Positions 37,890-49,217 are shown, numbered from the stretch's first letter. The stretch: 64,000 bases of DNA from Polytrichum commune (GCA_950295325.1 OX485804.1:17050001-17114000); one strand, 5' to 3'. The notes: generated by a model not told the origin, from the sequence alone. Numbers and translations: made by a program.

Positions 37890-39328
37890 GGGCCACTTTA
37901 TACACGGCCTGGGACTGGCCGGAGCACCGGCCCGATTGAGGCCTCAATCCGGCCCCACTTTATGAACTTTTTTCCGGCCCAACCTTGTCACATGTAAAGT
38001 GGTGAGGCCCGATTTTAGGGCCCGATGGTCTTGAGGGTTAAGTTTCATGAAACTTACCGTGGTCAATGCTTGGTGTTCTCAACAATTAAGTTTCATGAAA
38101 CTTACCGCAGTCAATGCCTGGTGTTCTCAACAATTAAGTTTCACGACACTTAATATTATGAGGGATGACATCTATAGGGTTGTGGTTAGCCAATCGAAAT
38201 TGGGTCCCACTAGACTAAATTAGGGCCTTTGAATCTATTCCGGTGTCAAAATGCTCCTATAAATTTATCTACCATGTTCAATGGATTGACCAATGGGTGT
38301 GGTTTAGAAGGCACACCATATTCTTGATTAACGGCTTAAATGTTGCATTTTTGTCTTAAGTGCATAATTAGCACCTTAATTGTTGTATTATTAGCCTAAT
38401 GTTGTCATATTTACATTATTTGTTATCTTATTAGACTAATCCATAGCCTAAGCCATACCATATGCTTGATTAAATGCTTAAATGTTTCATTACTATCTTA
38501 AGTGTGTGATTAGCACCCTAATTGTTGTGTTATTAGCCTAATGCTACCATATTTGTGCTAATTATTATGTTAGTGGACTAACTGATTGAATAATGCATGC
38601 TAAATTCTTGATTGACAACTTAAATTGTTTCATTTTTATCTTAAGTGTATGATTAGCGTCTTAATTGTTGTGTTATTACCTTATTGCTAACATACTTATA
38701 CTAATTGTTGCCTTATTAGACTAATTCATAGCCTAAGTCATACCATGTAATTGATTAAATGCTATAATGTTTCATTTTTATCTTAAGTGTGTGATTAGCA
38801 CCCTAATTGTTGTATTATTAACCTAATGCTATCATATTTTAGCTAATTGATGCGTTATTAGACTAACTTATAGCCTAAGCCATACTACATGCTTGATTAA
38901 ATGCTTGAATGTTTCACTTTTATCTTAAGTGTGTGATTAACGCCCTAATTGTTGCCTTATTAGTCTAATACAATCATATTTATGCTAATTGTTGTGTTAT
39001 TAGAAGAGTGGAATGAAGAGGAGAGGAAAGTAATTTACCCCGGTAGTGATTGACGGACAAGATGAGCTCAATCTAACGGAGGAGCCCAATCCGGCCCTAA
39101 ATGGGGAGTTCGGGACGAGGAAAAGCTCGTCCCGAACTCTCATCTAGGGCCCGATGGTTTGGCGCCAAAATTGTGCCACCTAGGACGCCACATGGGATGA
39201 GTGAGTGTTCGGGCCAGCCCCAAGTATAAAGCCCTTGGGCCCAATTTAATGAAATCGAGCGATCCTATTGGCCCAAATTTTGAGAGTTCCGGCTAGCCCT
39301 CAATCCGGCCCCAAGTATAAAGTGGCCC
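37890..39328. mobile_element. Harbinger-like non-autonomous element, 1.44 kb, TTA target duplication
   Basis: The ends GGGCCACTTTATACACGG and GTATAAAGTGGCCC are inverted repeats flanked by TTA on both sides (37887-37889 and 39329-39331). Subterminal GGCCGG-rich blocks are also inverted (CTCAATCCGGCC appears near both ends). The interior is a tandem array of a 142-bp unit rather than a gene. It is inserted in the MITE at 37733-39519. Confidence 0.9.
38305..39005. repeat. Tandem array of about five 142-bp units
   Basis: The landmark CTTAAG in TATCTTAAGTGTGTGATTAG recurs at 38355, 38497, 38640, 38782 and 38923, giving spacings of 142, 143, 142 and 141 bp. Each unit also carries a TGCTTGATTAAATGCTTAAA block and a CTAATTGTTGTGTTATTAG block. 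The units are diverged by point changes but keep their length. Confidence 0.92.
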
Positions 39329-39628
39329 TTAGTAAGGATGTGAAAAAATCGCAAGTTCAGTGAAATCCATGCTTCACAGGAAGGGAGGTGGCAGTAGGGA
39401 AAGTAGCAACACATTTATGTCTAACACTAATTGTCAAGGAACTGAAATTTAGTGTCGAGCAGGGTAGGGTGGTAAAAACATTAAAGATAATCAAACACTA
39501 AATATCCTTTTTAGTGTAGTGAGAGAGGGCTAATACTAAGTGTGGGAAATTAGTGAAGATAATACTTAAAAAAAAAAATGATGTGAAATTAAGGCCACCA
39601 ACTATTCACCGACAAAGGATGTGTTTGC

Positions 39629-39678
39629 AACAACAACAACAACAACAACAACAACAAACCAAAAAAAAAAAAAAAAAA
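39629..39678. repeat. (CAA)n followed by poly-A
   Basis: A run of about nine CAA/AAC triplets, then a short interruption and about 20 A residues. Confidence 0.93.
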
Positions 39679-40189
39679 CCTCTCTTCAAGCACTTTAAAA
39701 CACACAATTTTTTTCTGGACATGTATGATAAACAAGCATATATTCCTGAATTTTGTATGACTCAATAAAAATTTCAGGCCTCACTAATTTTGAGACTTGG
39801 CAAAATCATGCATCTTTCGGGAATGAACTTAGTACTTTGCCACCACTAATCAGTGTAGACGACCTTGTAAATCAATGCCCTTATCAAGGTGGGTCCCCGG
39901 ATCCTACACACCAAGGAAAGTAGCATCAAACCCTAGACACCCTTCCAAGATGCCTCGAGGAGAATCGGAATAAATTTAATGAGACCTCGACATGATTGTC
40001 ATTGGCCAATGGGAATAAGCCCGGAGAAAGAGAAAAATCAAAGAGCATTTTGACTCCAATCACGCCCAATGTGTTTTTTGTGTATCTAGTGAACCACTAA
40101 GACCATTAATGGAGATGGGTCATTAATGGTCACTTTTTTCCAACGAGCATATGAAACATGTGAATAGTCGAGATGGAGGCCGGAGCCAC

Positions 40190-40400
40190 TTTCCTCATAT
40201 TTTTTGGAGCTCATATAGTTATCTTGTCCTTTGTTAAATTGAAGCTTCTCATGCTCGTTACATTGATTATATAGGTTGTTCTAATTACGCTAACCATGGA
40301 GCCTAGAATGATTAGCATATTTTGAGCACATAATCTAATCTTACTTAAACTCATCTCTTTTTTGTTATCCGTTTTTGGAATTACACCACACCACATACCA
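40190..40400 (-). repeat. Member of the dispersed repeat family seen at 838-1335
   Basis: On the minus strand it keeps an open frame of 64 codons that reads similarly to a 61-codon frame at 1063-1248 (both have KK...LxKIxL/LKEIGLH, then IxGSxVxxI). Related copies occur at about 40930-41120 (plus), 43925-44045 (minus) and 44710-44850 (minus). The frame is broken in most copies, so the similarity may only reflect shared DNA. Confidence 0.55.
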
Positions 40401-40520
40401 CTCAAATATAGGTATTAGATTGGGATAAGTAACCAAGTTAGGCACGTGTGGCATAATATAGGTGGTCAACATAACTCTACACCAAGTTGTTGCAAACTTT
40501 TTTAAGCAAACCTAAATTAA

Positions 40521-40880
40521 CTACACTAAATATACCAATTAGTGAGTGTGGGAAATTAGTGAAAGAGATATTAATTTCCTTTATGCTATGAATTAGTGCC
40601 ACCAAAAGATCTAGGAAGCATCGTTCATCTGGACACTTAATGCTATTCACTTAAAGTACCGGTACTTGGCACTACTCGCTGACAAGCATGTGGCAAGCAC
40701 TAATAACAAGCACGCACTAATTTTCTTGAGATCTATGGTAAATGAGCAAGAATTTTACCATAGTCATGAATTTAGTGTCATTCAATAGCAACTTCAACCC
40801 TCGGTAACTTTGCAATTTGACCAACTTGTGCGTGTGACTTGAATTAGTGCCACCCTCACTAATTGGTATCTTTAGTGTAC
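40521..40880. mobile_element. CTACACTAAA-type MITE, 360 bp
   Basis: The left end CTACACTAAATATACCAATT and the right end AATTGGTATCTTTAGTGTA are inverted repeats extended by AGTGAG / CTCACT. It has no coding capacity. No clear target duplication is visible. Confidence 0.8.
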
Positions 40881-41137
40881 GAATATGCCTATAGTCAAAG
40901 TGGTGTAGGGTTAGATCCAAAAACAAACACCAAGTTGAGATGTGTTTGAAAGAGATTGGAATACGTGCACAAAGTTTGTAAATTCATATAGGTTCAAGAG
41001 TCAACATAGTTGAAAGGATCTTTTTGGTCAACTAAGAAAATAATCGATTTGCAATTTTGGTAACCAATAAGATTATGTTCATATGAGCTCCAAAAATGAA
41101 GAGGAAAGTAGCCACAATGACTGAGAAGAACCGGCTC

Positions 41138-41368
41138 CTACACTAAATATGACATTTATTGTCACCAATTCTAATTGTCTTGCTCAATACTAATTGTAAA
41201 CCGCGGTGTAGTGTCACCAACACTAAATGTCAACCTAACAATATTTGTCATTCCTTGTAAAAAAATTATGGGCATTATAGATTTACAATGTTGCAAGAAA
41301 GTGTGACTAAAATAGTTGCTATAGTGACATAAAATTCTAGGCAACACTACATATCATATTTAGTGTAG
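41138..41368. mobile_element. CTACACTAAA-type MITE, 231 bp
   Basis: The left end CTACACTAAATATGACATT and the right end CATATTTAGTGTAG are inverted repeats. It belongs to the same family as the elements at 37733 and 40521. Confidence 0.75.
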
Positions 41369-41889
41369 TTACAAATGAACCAGTTGAGTTTGAGAAATAA
41401 CAGGTTGAAGTTCAAGACTTTAGGAAAAATATTGACTATTTTAGAGTAATGTATATAACATACCCCAAATTAATAAAGAAAGACGTCAACAAGTAACAGA
41501 TTGGACTTGGAAACACTAGGATATCGACCGGTTATGCTCAAAAATCTCTCCGGACACTAAATAGCCACAACTTCGATTTGAATTTGCTAATCATCCCATA
41601 CTAATTGCATGTTTACTATCATAGGAGAAGTGGGTGCAAAGCTAAAATGTCCACTTATGTGATGATTTGGACATAAGGGCTACTTTCCAACAGAGTTCGA
41701 GGGTCTTTGACCCGTCATATACAAATTATGTGATTGGTCAAAGAAGTTGGAGCCAGTCCAAGTTCATTTTACAATAGACCTTCAAGGTTTGAGGGACCAA
41801 AGAAATTAAATTCGATAAACAAATCTATATGGTGCCCTTCATGGCAACAAGTGATGTTGTTTCATGGTCTACCGGATATTGCATTACAC

Positions 41890-43009
41890 CAGAGCAGAGC
41901 CCAACATTTTCCTTTCTAATTGCACCCATACCCAGACCATGCCCATCAGCAACGACCTATGCCCACCCATGCCCACCCATAGCATGACATGTGCGCACCC
42001 ATGCCCACCCATGCCCACATATAGCATGACATGTGCCCACCCATGCCCACCCATGCTATTCAAATTGCGCCCATGTATTCAAAAATTATGTAATGTGTAT
42101 TGTGTAATTGTGTAATTGTGTAATTGTGTAATTGTGCCCCACCCATGCCCACCCATGAACAATAATATCGCAGCCATGCCCACCCATGCCCACCCATGAA
42201 CAATAATAGCTCAGCCATGCCCATCCATGCCCGCCCATGAACAATAATATTGCACCCATGCCCACCCAAAACCCATGGGCATGGGTGGGTATGGGCATGG
42301 GCATGGGCATGGGCGCCCAATGTTGGGCTTTGCACCAGAGCCTTACATTGGGTGCCCATGCCCATGCCCATGCCCATACCCACCCATGCCCATGGGTTTT
42401 GGGTGGGCATGGGTGCAATATTATTGTTCATGGGCGGGCATGGCTGGGCATGGCTGCGACGTTATTGTTCATGGGTGGGCATGGTTTCGATATTATTGTT
42501 CATGGGTGGGCATGGTTTCGATATTATTGTTCATGGGTGAGCATGGGCTAAAGCAAAACATATTGGATACCACTGCTAAATTTAGTATTCTCTTGTGGTG
42601 GAAGCTGAAAGGAGCCCCCACATTCCCAATCATGTCGCGCGTGGCGCGTTCGGTTTTGTGCATCCCTGCATCCAACTCCAAATCGGAGTCAAACTTCTCG
42701 GATGCAGGGAATACGCTAACCAAGAAGCGCTCCGGGCTAAAGCCAACGATAGTGAACGACCTTTTATTTGTCCAATCCAACCAAGACTTGGTGTAGGCAG
42801 GTAATACACATTACACAATTTTTGAATACATGGGCGCAATTTAAATAGCATGGGTGGACATGGGTGAGCATGGGTGGGCACATGTCATGCTATGTGTGGA
42901 CATGGGTGGGCATGGGTGCGCACATGTCATGCTATGGATGGGCATAGGTCGTTGCTGATGGGCATGGTTTGGGTATGGGTGCAATTTAAAGGAAAAATGT
43001 TGGGCTCTG
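41890..43009. mobile_element. hAT element, 1.12 kb, 8-bp target duplication CATTACAC, long inverted arms
   Basis: CATTACAC occurs at 41882-41889 and again at 43010-43017. The ends are CAGAGC...CCCAACATTTT and AAAATGTTGGGCTCTG; the left has an extra CAGAG. The terminal arms are inverted for about 210 bp and built from GCCCACCCATG repeats. A second, independent palindrome fills 42237-42438 (GGGCATGGGTGGG / CCCACCCATGCCC). Between that palindrome and the right arm lies a remnant of hAT transposase (42554-42796). Confidence 0.93.
42554..42796 (+). pseudogene. hAT transposase C-terminal dimerisation-domain fragment
   Basis: The last about 80 codons of an open frame read WWKLKGAPTFPIMSRVARSV, then LCIPASNSKSESNFSDAGNT, then LTKKRSGLKPTIVNDLLFVQ, ending NQDLV and a stop. 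This is the Dimer_Tnp_hAT signature (usually P-x-L-S-x2-A-R-x2-L-x-IPASS-x2-SER-x-FS-x-AG-x2-L). The RNase-H-like catalytic core and zinc finger are absent, so the element cannot mobilise itself. It is the only transposase-like coding sequence I find for the DNA elements in this window. Confidence 0.9.
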
Positions 43010-43173
43010 CATTACACCCATCAAGGAAGAGGTGGGTGTAACGCAAAATTAGGGACTATGGCAATCAATTAAATTGCCATTGGCTCCTAGAGAATTATGT
43101 TGCTATGTTGGGGATTCACAACATGACCATATGATGTAGTCCCTCAACATAGTCCACTTCCACTTTACACTAA

Positions 43174-43599
43174 GGTCCACTTTATACTTGGGGTTGGGTG
43201 GAGGACTGGCCTGAACTTGGAAAATGTGGCCCAATAGGATCGCTCGGTTTCAGTAAATTTGGCCCGAGGGCATTATACTAGGGTTCGTTCCGAACCCTCA
43301 CTCATCCTAGGTGGCATAATGTTAACGCCAAACCTTTTGGCCGGCTTGAAGAAAGAATGATGAACTTCTCTTTGGCCTGAATTGTCAACATGGGCCAGAT
43401 TGGGCTCATCCATTGGATAATGATCATCTTTACTGCCAATTTATGGAAGGTTGATTGTCTTCAGTACACTTTCCGCACAAAAGCATTGGGACCTAGAATC
43501 GGGCCTCGTCACTTTACATGTGACAAGGTTGAGCACGCATAAAGTTGATAAAGTTGGGTTGGATTGAGGGCCAGCCCCAAGCCGTGTATACAGTGGGCC
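43174..43599. mobile_element. Harbinger-like MITE, 426 bp, TAA target duplication
   Basis: The ends GGTCCACTTTATACTTGGGG and CCGTGTATACAGTGGGCC are inverted repeats, flanked by TAA at 43171-43173 and 43600-43602. Subterminal GGCC-rich blocks resemble those of the 37890-39328 element, of which this may be a short internally deleted form. Confidence 0.85.
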
Positions 43600-45159
43600 T
43601 AAGCTTGAGGCCCCATCTTTTGCAAATGCGGTTTTCTATTTCCCAAGGTATGGCCTTTGGATGATTTGCAAAGACCTTCAGAGTTTCATGGTCATGGCTC
43701 TTGGTTTGTGTATAAAGTGGCCATAAGATAGTTGGGTTTGAAATAGTTTATTTTCTTTTCTTTCAATTAGCTACTTCTATGATTATTGTAAACGTAATTG
43801 GTATGAGATTGTTGGCAAATCTAGATCGAGGCCCTAGCCATTTTCTTCTTGATTTTTGAGGCTTGTATAGTAAATATATTTCTTGTAAAAATATATATTA
43901 TTATTCTTGATCATATGTCCTCTTCAATTATGTTGACTAGCAGGCCTCGAGTAGGTAACAAATCTTGAGCACATGGTCTAATCTCTTTTATGCATATGTC
44001 TTTTTGATGCTTGTTCTTAGATCCACACCCACACAACACTACATTAAAGGAGTCCAATGAGAATAAGCAAATGCATGAGGCTTGCACATCGGGGAACACG
44101 ACATTGCATTTTCCCATGATGATAACAAGCATGTCCAACCTTGACTTATAACTTCAATGTTGAATATGGTAGGCACACTTATTTTGGTACTTTGTGAACT
44201 ATTATACATTGATATTATTCAAGGGCATATTGTGGACATGTAGGATATGGTATATGTCTTTCAACAAGATAAAATCAAATAAAGACATATCATGACCTTT
44301 GTGCACATGAAGCATATCCATTGTGTATTGGAGACGAGTGAGTGGAGGCTCCAGCATAGATAGGACTATAGACTTGCTATTTTTTCACTTAATGAACAAT
44401 ATATAAGACATTACAAACAAGTATGACATGATACTCGTGGTCCCACATTCTTGCTTTATTACTATGGTTTAGGCCAAACCATAATAGATTAGTCAAGAAA
44501 TACATGATCCCGCACACAAGGTGGGGCATGACCTAGATAGTTAGTATAAAATGGATGGTTATATAAAGCCATCATGAGTTTTGGAATGTTTTACCCTAAT
44601 ATCTATTTTTCACCAATTAATGATTGCAAGACACTTAATGTGGGTCACACTAAGTTAAATGTTTAGTGAAGCACTTATTATGAAGTTTGGGTATTGAAGT
44701 GTAGGAAAGTTGTGTAGGTACACCTTCGTGTTGCCATAAAATAATGGTTAACAAATTTTGAGCAAATTGTCTAATATGTTTTAAACACATGTTGTCTTTT
44801 TGGTTCATGTTCTTAGGTCCACATCTAACCAACACACCACTCAAATACATATGTCCATTTAATAATAGTACCCAAATTAAGCATGCTTACCTTTAATGAT
44901 GCCAAAGAAGAAGAATAACTTTGATCGCCCAGGGGGGACCAGAGTGAATAGAGTTCATGTGCGTAAGACATATATGGCCACGTCCTATTGGATAGTGATG
45001 TTAGATGTGAAACTACTTCACCCTTGTAAGGGAGTAACCATCGTAGTAATATCATGTAACCATTGATAGTAATATTTAGTTAATTATGTAAGGGCATAAA
45101 GATATAATGTCAAATGCAGGGACGGTTGGACATGAGGTCATTGCCCTCCATGTTGGTTA
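43600..45159. other. AT-rich interval with two dispersed-repeat copies
   Basis: Minus-strand copies of the dispersed family lie at about 43925-44045 and 44710-44850. They carry conserved short readings such as KDICIKEIRPCAQ and KDNMCLKHIRQFAQN. A GTATAAAGTGGCC block near 43710 looks like an orphan end of the CTTTATAC element family. There is no gene. Confidence 0.5.
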
Positions 45160-45570
45160 CACGGGGAGGTCATTCCATTGTCAAGTTGAAAACCACGTGC
45201 GAACAAAGTTTGCTACCCCTATGTTATATGCCATAGATAATTTTAAAATTTATGATATTTTTTCTATATATACATATCCATTGATAATATCTTTTGTATA
45301 TTTTTTTGAAATTTTTAGTCATCTCCATTTTTTCTAGTAATTGTTTTAGTTCAATTCTGCGTCATTCTAGTTAGAAACGGTATGTTTTCTAGAAAAAACA
45401 AATTATCAAATATGGTTATCAATTTTTACTATGTAATAGATACCATGTATATGTACTCATAATTTTTTTTTGATAAAAGTTTCACCCATTTTGTTGATGC
45501 AACTTAGAAAAAGTAGATTCTTTTTGTTCGCACGTGGTTTTCAACTTGACAATGGAGTGACCTCCCCGTG
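45160..45570. mobile_element. hAT-like MITE, copy 2, 411 bp, 8-bp target duplication
   Basis: The ends CACGGGGAGGTCATTCC and GGAGTGACCTCCCCGTG are inverted repeats of about 45 bp. The flanks are GTTGGTTA and GTTGATTA (7 of 8 identical). The interior matches the element at 25875-26284 in reverse orientation. Confidence 0.9.
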
Positions 45571-46436
45571 GTTGATTAGGGGGAGAGTAGAGTTTTTCCA
45601 TAACATCTTGTCCAAGTTTGATTCATGTGGAGCTCGTTTGAGTGGATGTGGATGCAGGGGATTTTTGCTTGTGAATTAAGGTAGGAAATGTAATACTAAC
45701 CAATGGTCTATCCCCAAGCAATTGTTAGTTGAGCTATTGGAGTGGTTCGTGCTACTGCCAAATGTTGTTGTATTTTAGTTGACAAGTCGGTGGTAGGTGT
45801 TGGACCTTCAAAGTGTGGCGTAGATTTGCCGGCATGTCTTCATGATGTTTGATATGTCTCTTATAGTTTTATTAATCTAAGTTGGGTCTTGGAGGTCAAT
45901 CATGAATTGGAAGTATTATAGTCTCTATTTATGGACTATTTATAGTGTTTTCCAAGTGTATGGATGGCTAAACTTTATGTTATAGGTTCAATTCGGAGTT
46001 CTTGTGGAATTGTTGGTTCTTTGTAGGCGATGTTGTGAGCTTTGAAGTGCGCAATGACATGTGAATCATGAAAGGGCCCATTGTAGGGGTTGAAGTTTTG
46101 ATACCAAATTGGTATGGTGCTATTAGTATGGTGATAGCGTTAAGGTCATGTCTGGCTGCAAGGCGTGCCCAATGAAGGGCTTGGTGTGCTTCATTTTCCA
46201 TATGTGGGTGGACATATCCTTTACCTTGCCATTTATATTTGAAGGCATTTCCTAATGATCCAAATACTATATGGAGAGTGGTATTGTGTGAGGGTGGTGG
46301 GACATGTGACGAAAGATGAGAAATAGAAGTGGGTAATTTGGAAGGAGCTTATAAGGTGTTCAAGAATTGCGTGTGGGAGTGTATATTGTGAGAGTTTGAG
46401 GGGGTCATTTAAGATTACTTGTATCTTTGGTATAAC

Positions 46437-46470
<34 letters not shown>

Positions 46471-48382
46471 GGGGGGGTTTTGTTCTCCGGTTACTATAGT
46501 GTCCATCCCTGGAAGGGGAGAGTAGTATTGTCCAAATTTCCCCTTGTCCGGTGGGCATCGGGTTATTTGACAATACGAACGGACACTTCATTCACGCCGG
46601 CCCCTTTAAATAAGGACCGGAGTTTCTATCTATCTATCTGTTGGGGGGGGGGGTCTAGGCTATGTGAGCGGCTTAGTGCGAGGTGGTATTGTGGCCATAG
46701 CCATTGCTATGTAGCTTGGGCATGGTGATTACGTGTTGGCTGGTGTCACCGAAGATGTGTGCTATATCATGTTGAATTTGGAAGGTATGGTGTGTGTGGG
46801 CTATGCCATTTTATGGGTTACATTCAAATGGCAAGTGTTTTGTTATGTTATTCCTTATGATATGGTGGGTTGCCATTGATGTAGGTTCATGATGTGGCTG
46901 CCTCAATTGTACACATGTGAGTCTTGGCTGGATTTGACGCATAGGAATAGTATCTTTGTTGATGGCTAAGGGTGTGGCCTTCCTATGCTTTGAGAAAAGG
47001 AGACCTATTTCTAGATTTGATACATGCCATCTTTTGGGTATTACGGTTAGTGAGAAGTATCATTGGGTCTACATGGACTGTGTAGGTAGTGGTTTGATTG
47101 ATGTGCAACAGAACATGCCAGATGGCACATATTGAAGATCATGAATGCACGATGAAATAGCATGACATGTGCTAGGGGACCCATGCCAACACCGTTGAAT
47201 AAGTGCCACAAAGAAACCTAATATGGAATAACATAAAAAATGTGTCACATATTGATCTTGAGACGAAGCTCCACAAAGGTAGAGACAGAGTGATTTCAGA
47301 CTTCATTCATTTGTTCCAAGTTGTTGAGTCTTTTTTTTAAAATAATGACATTTTGTGAAATTTCTACTCTTAGCACTGCAAACTTAGGATTTCTATTATA
47401 ATTCAAATACAGATACACATAAATCAATCTGATGTATAAGTAGTTATTAGATATACAATATAACTTGTGTAGAGTAGAGTACTGTTCTCCCTCTTTAGCA
47501 TGACGCATTTGGGAAACACAAAAAGTCGTATTATCGAGGTGTCGTCTTCTCATTAATATGACAAATGGGGTAAAGTTGTCGCATTATCGAGGGAATATGA
47601 AAACATAAGTAATATAAGTTTAGAATACATATACAACAAGTTTAAGCAATATAGATGGTATGTAACAATAATTTATAACTCCAAACAAATACAAATGTTC
47701 TCAAGAACTCTTGAAATAGGAGTCCAAAGTTCTTTAGTGTTGCCTACCCAAGTTAGCAATTGTCATTTTATCTTAATTCCGTAATAACTTTTGAAAACTA
47801 ATAATTTCATTAACACCAAAATACAAAGAATTCTCTAATAAGAAACTAGACAACAATGATGCATGACGTTTAGCAACATACTAGGCATGAGGCCACTCTA
47901 ACCCTAACCATGTCCATTTTGCACTAGTGACCCTAATTCTCATTAAGTTTCCAAGTGAAAATAGATTTGCATAACACAGATGAAAGAAAGTTTAGCATTA
48001 ACTACCTCTTTAATATGACAAAACGGGGATTCTAAATGTCGCATTATCAAGAGTCGTAGACGTATAAAAGAGGGAGTTCTGAACTAAAGAGTTTGGTCTT
48101 GGCAAAAATGTGTTGTGATATCGAGGGTGTCATATAAAGTTATAAACGAGTGTGGTATTAACAAGGTTAGACTGTACTCGGAAATTGACGTGGTGCAAGG
48201 TATGATAATGGACCTAGATTCTTTGCCTTTAACTTACTACTGGAGTCTAGAACCCCTAGAGCGGTGACTACCACCTTTCCAAGTACTGTACTTGCCATTT
48301 TGCAATGATAATTTGGCTCCAAAGGGCTCATTGGCTAAGGTAGCACAAAATCTCAGGTGGACGATTCAGCCCCTGCCATTAC
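45571..48382. other. Intergenic, microsatellites and a possible pogo-like terminus
   Basis: It contains (GT)15 at 46440-46469 followed by a G run, and a (TCTA)4 tract at about 46625. From about 47520 to 48180, motifs TCGTATTATCGAGG, TCGCATTATCGAGG and TCGCATTATCAAG recur, and the segment ends AACAAGGTTAGACTGTA. This resembles the CAGTCTAACC...TTAAT termini of pogo/Tigger-type elements, but I could not find the opposite end. No gene is seen. Confidence 0.4.
46440..46469. repeat. (GT)15 microsatellite
   Basis: An uninterrupted GT run of 30 bases, followed by TGGGGGGG. Confidence 0.95.
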
Positions 48383-48678
48383 GACACGTGCCCTCATGAG
48401 CATTGTTGCTGGCTGGTGTGGAGACAAAATGACGTCCTACGTGGACTCGTAGAATCCGATGTGGCATTTTGGGTACTCAGAAAATCGAAGGTGGCAGCCA
48501 TGTCTAGGGGGTTGGTGATTAAACGCATGTTAACACCACCTGTGGACTCCATAAGCCCCTGGCATCCTACGTGGAGGCCCGGAGTCCTAGCTGGCACTTC
48601 TGGTGGTCGTCCATCATCCTACATGGACTTACAAAAATCCGAAGTGGCAGTTTGGGAGGCGGTGCGCAACCTACGTGG
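48383..48678 (+). promoter_or_regulatory. Repeated ACGTGG/CACGTG (G-box-like) motifs upstream of the branching-enzyme gene
   Basis: GACACGTGCC is at 48383, then TCCTACGTGG at about 48435 and 48565, and CCTACGTGG at 48670. They sit in a loosely periodic repeat that also carries AATCCGA(A/T)GTGGCA. ACGTGG cores are known binding sites for plant bZIP factors (G-box/ABRE). They lie 0.5-0.85 kb upstream of the start codon. The regulatory role is inference. Confidence 0.45.
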
Positions 48679-48822
48679 AAGGGCATGATGTGAGGTGGCA
48701 ATCAGGGAGGAGAGAATTTCCGAGGTGGCAGAGGGGTATGTGGCTGGAGAGGACCCGCAGCGGCTGTGGCGGAGAGGGATCGTCACAAACCCAGCATCGC
48801 AGCGCACAGCCAAAAGAGGAGA

Positions 48823-48900
48823 GAGATTGAGAGAGAGAGAGAGAGAAAAAGAGAAAGAGAAAGAAAGAAAGATCGGCACAAAGAGAGAGAAAGAAAGGAA
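48823..48900 (+). repeat. GA-rich tract in the probable leader/promoter of the branching-enzyme gene
   Basis: GAGAGAGAGA and GAAAGAAAGA repeats on the plus strand. Such tracts are common in plant core promoters and 5' leaders. A similar tract (5838-5852) precedes the NIT1-type gene. Confidence 0.8.
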
Positions 48901-49217
48901 GGCAGGAAACGAAGGCCGTCGAAAACTCGTCCTTTGTCTTTGAGAGGCAAGGGAGAGAGCGGCATCTGTATCTGTTCCGTAGCAGCATCAAGAGCAAGAG
49001 CAGGCGAGAGATAGAGAGAGAGATAGAGGCGTGAACCCTCGTGCATCTATGCGTGCATCAACACAGACAGGCACGCAAGGAAGGAAGGAAGGAAGTAAGG
49101 AGGATTCATGCGGAGGGTTGGTGCGTAGGTGGGGAGGGATAATTAGATAGATAGATTGCGGGTGTGCCGTCTGTCTGTCATTAAAAATCCTCCTCCACAC
49201 GTACTTCGTCCATCACC

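Larger units (their letters stand above)
37733..39519. mobile_element. CTACACTAAA-type MITE interrupted by a nested TIR element
   Basis: The left end CTACACCAAAAAGGATA (37733) and the right end TATCCTTTTTAGTGTAG (to 39519) are inverted repeats, extended by CTTAGTGTTTG / CAAACACTAAA. Removing the inner element (37890-39328 and one TTA copy) leaves a host of about 345 bp, similar in size to a relative at 40521-40880. Confidence 0.78.

Noticed and set aside
42086-42431. Overlapping long frames on both strands rich in Met/Gly/His/Trp (MGGHGWAW-type)
   Set aside because: They are translations of the GGGCATGGGTGGGC repeats of the hAT element in several frames at once. Repeats with no internal stops produce open frames by chance.
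48619-49046. Ser/Leu- and Arg/Glu-rich frames on both strands upstream of the branching-enzyme gene
   Set aside because: They are translations of the GA/CT repeat tract and are mirror images of each other.
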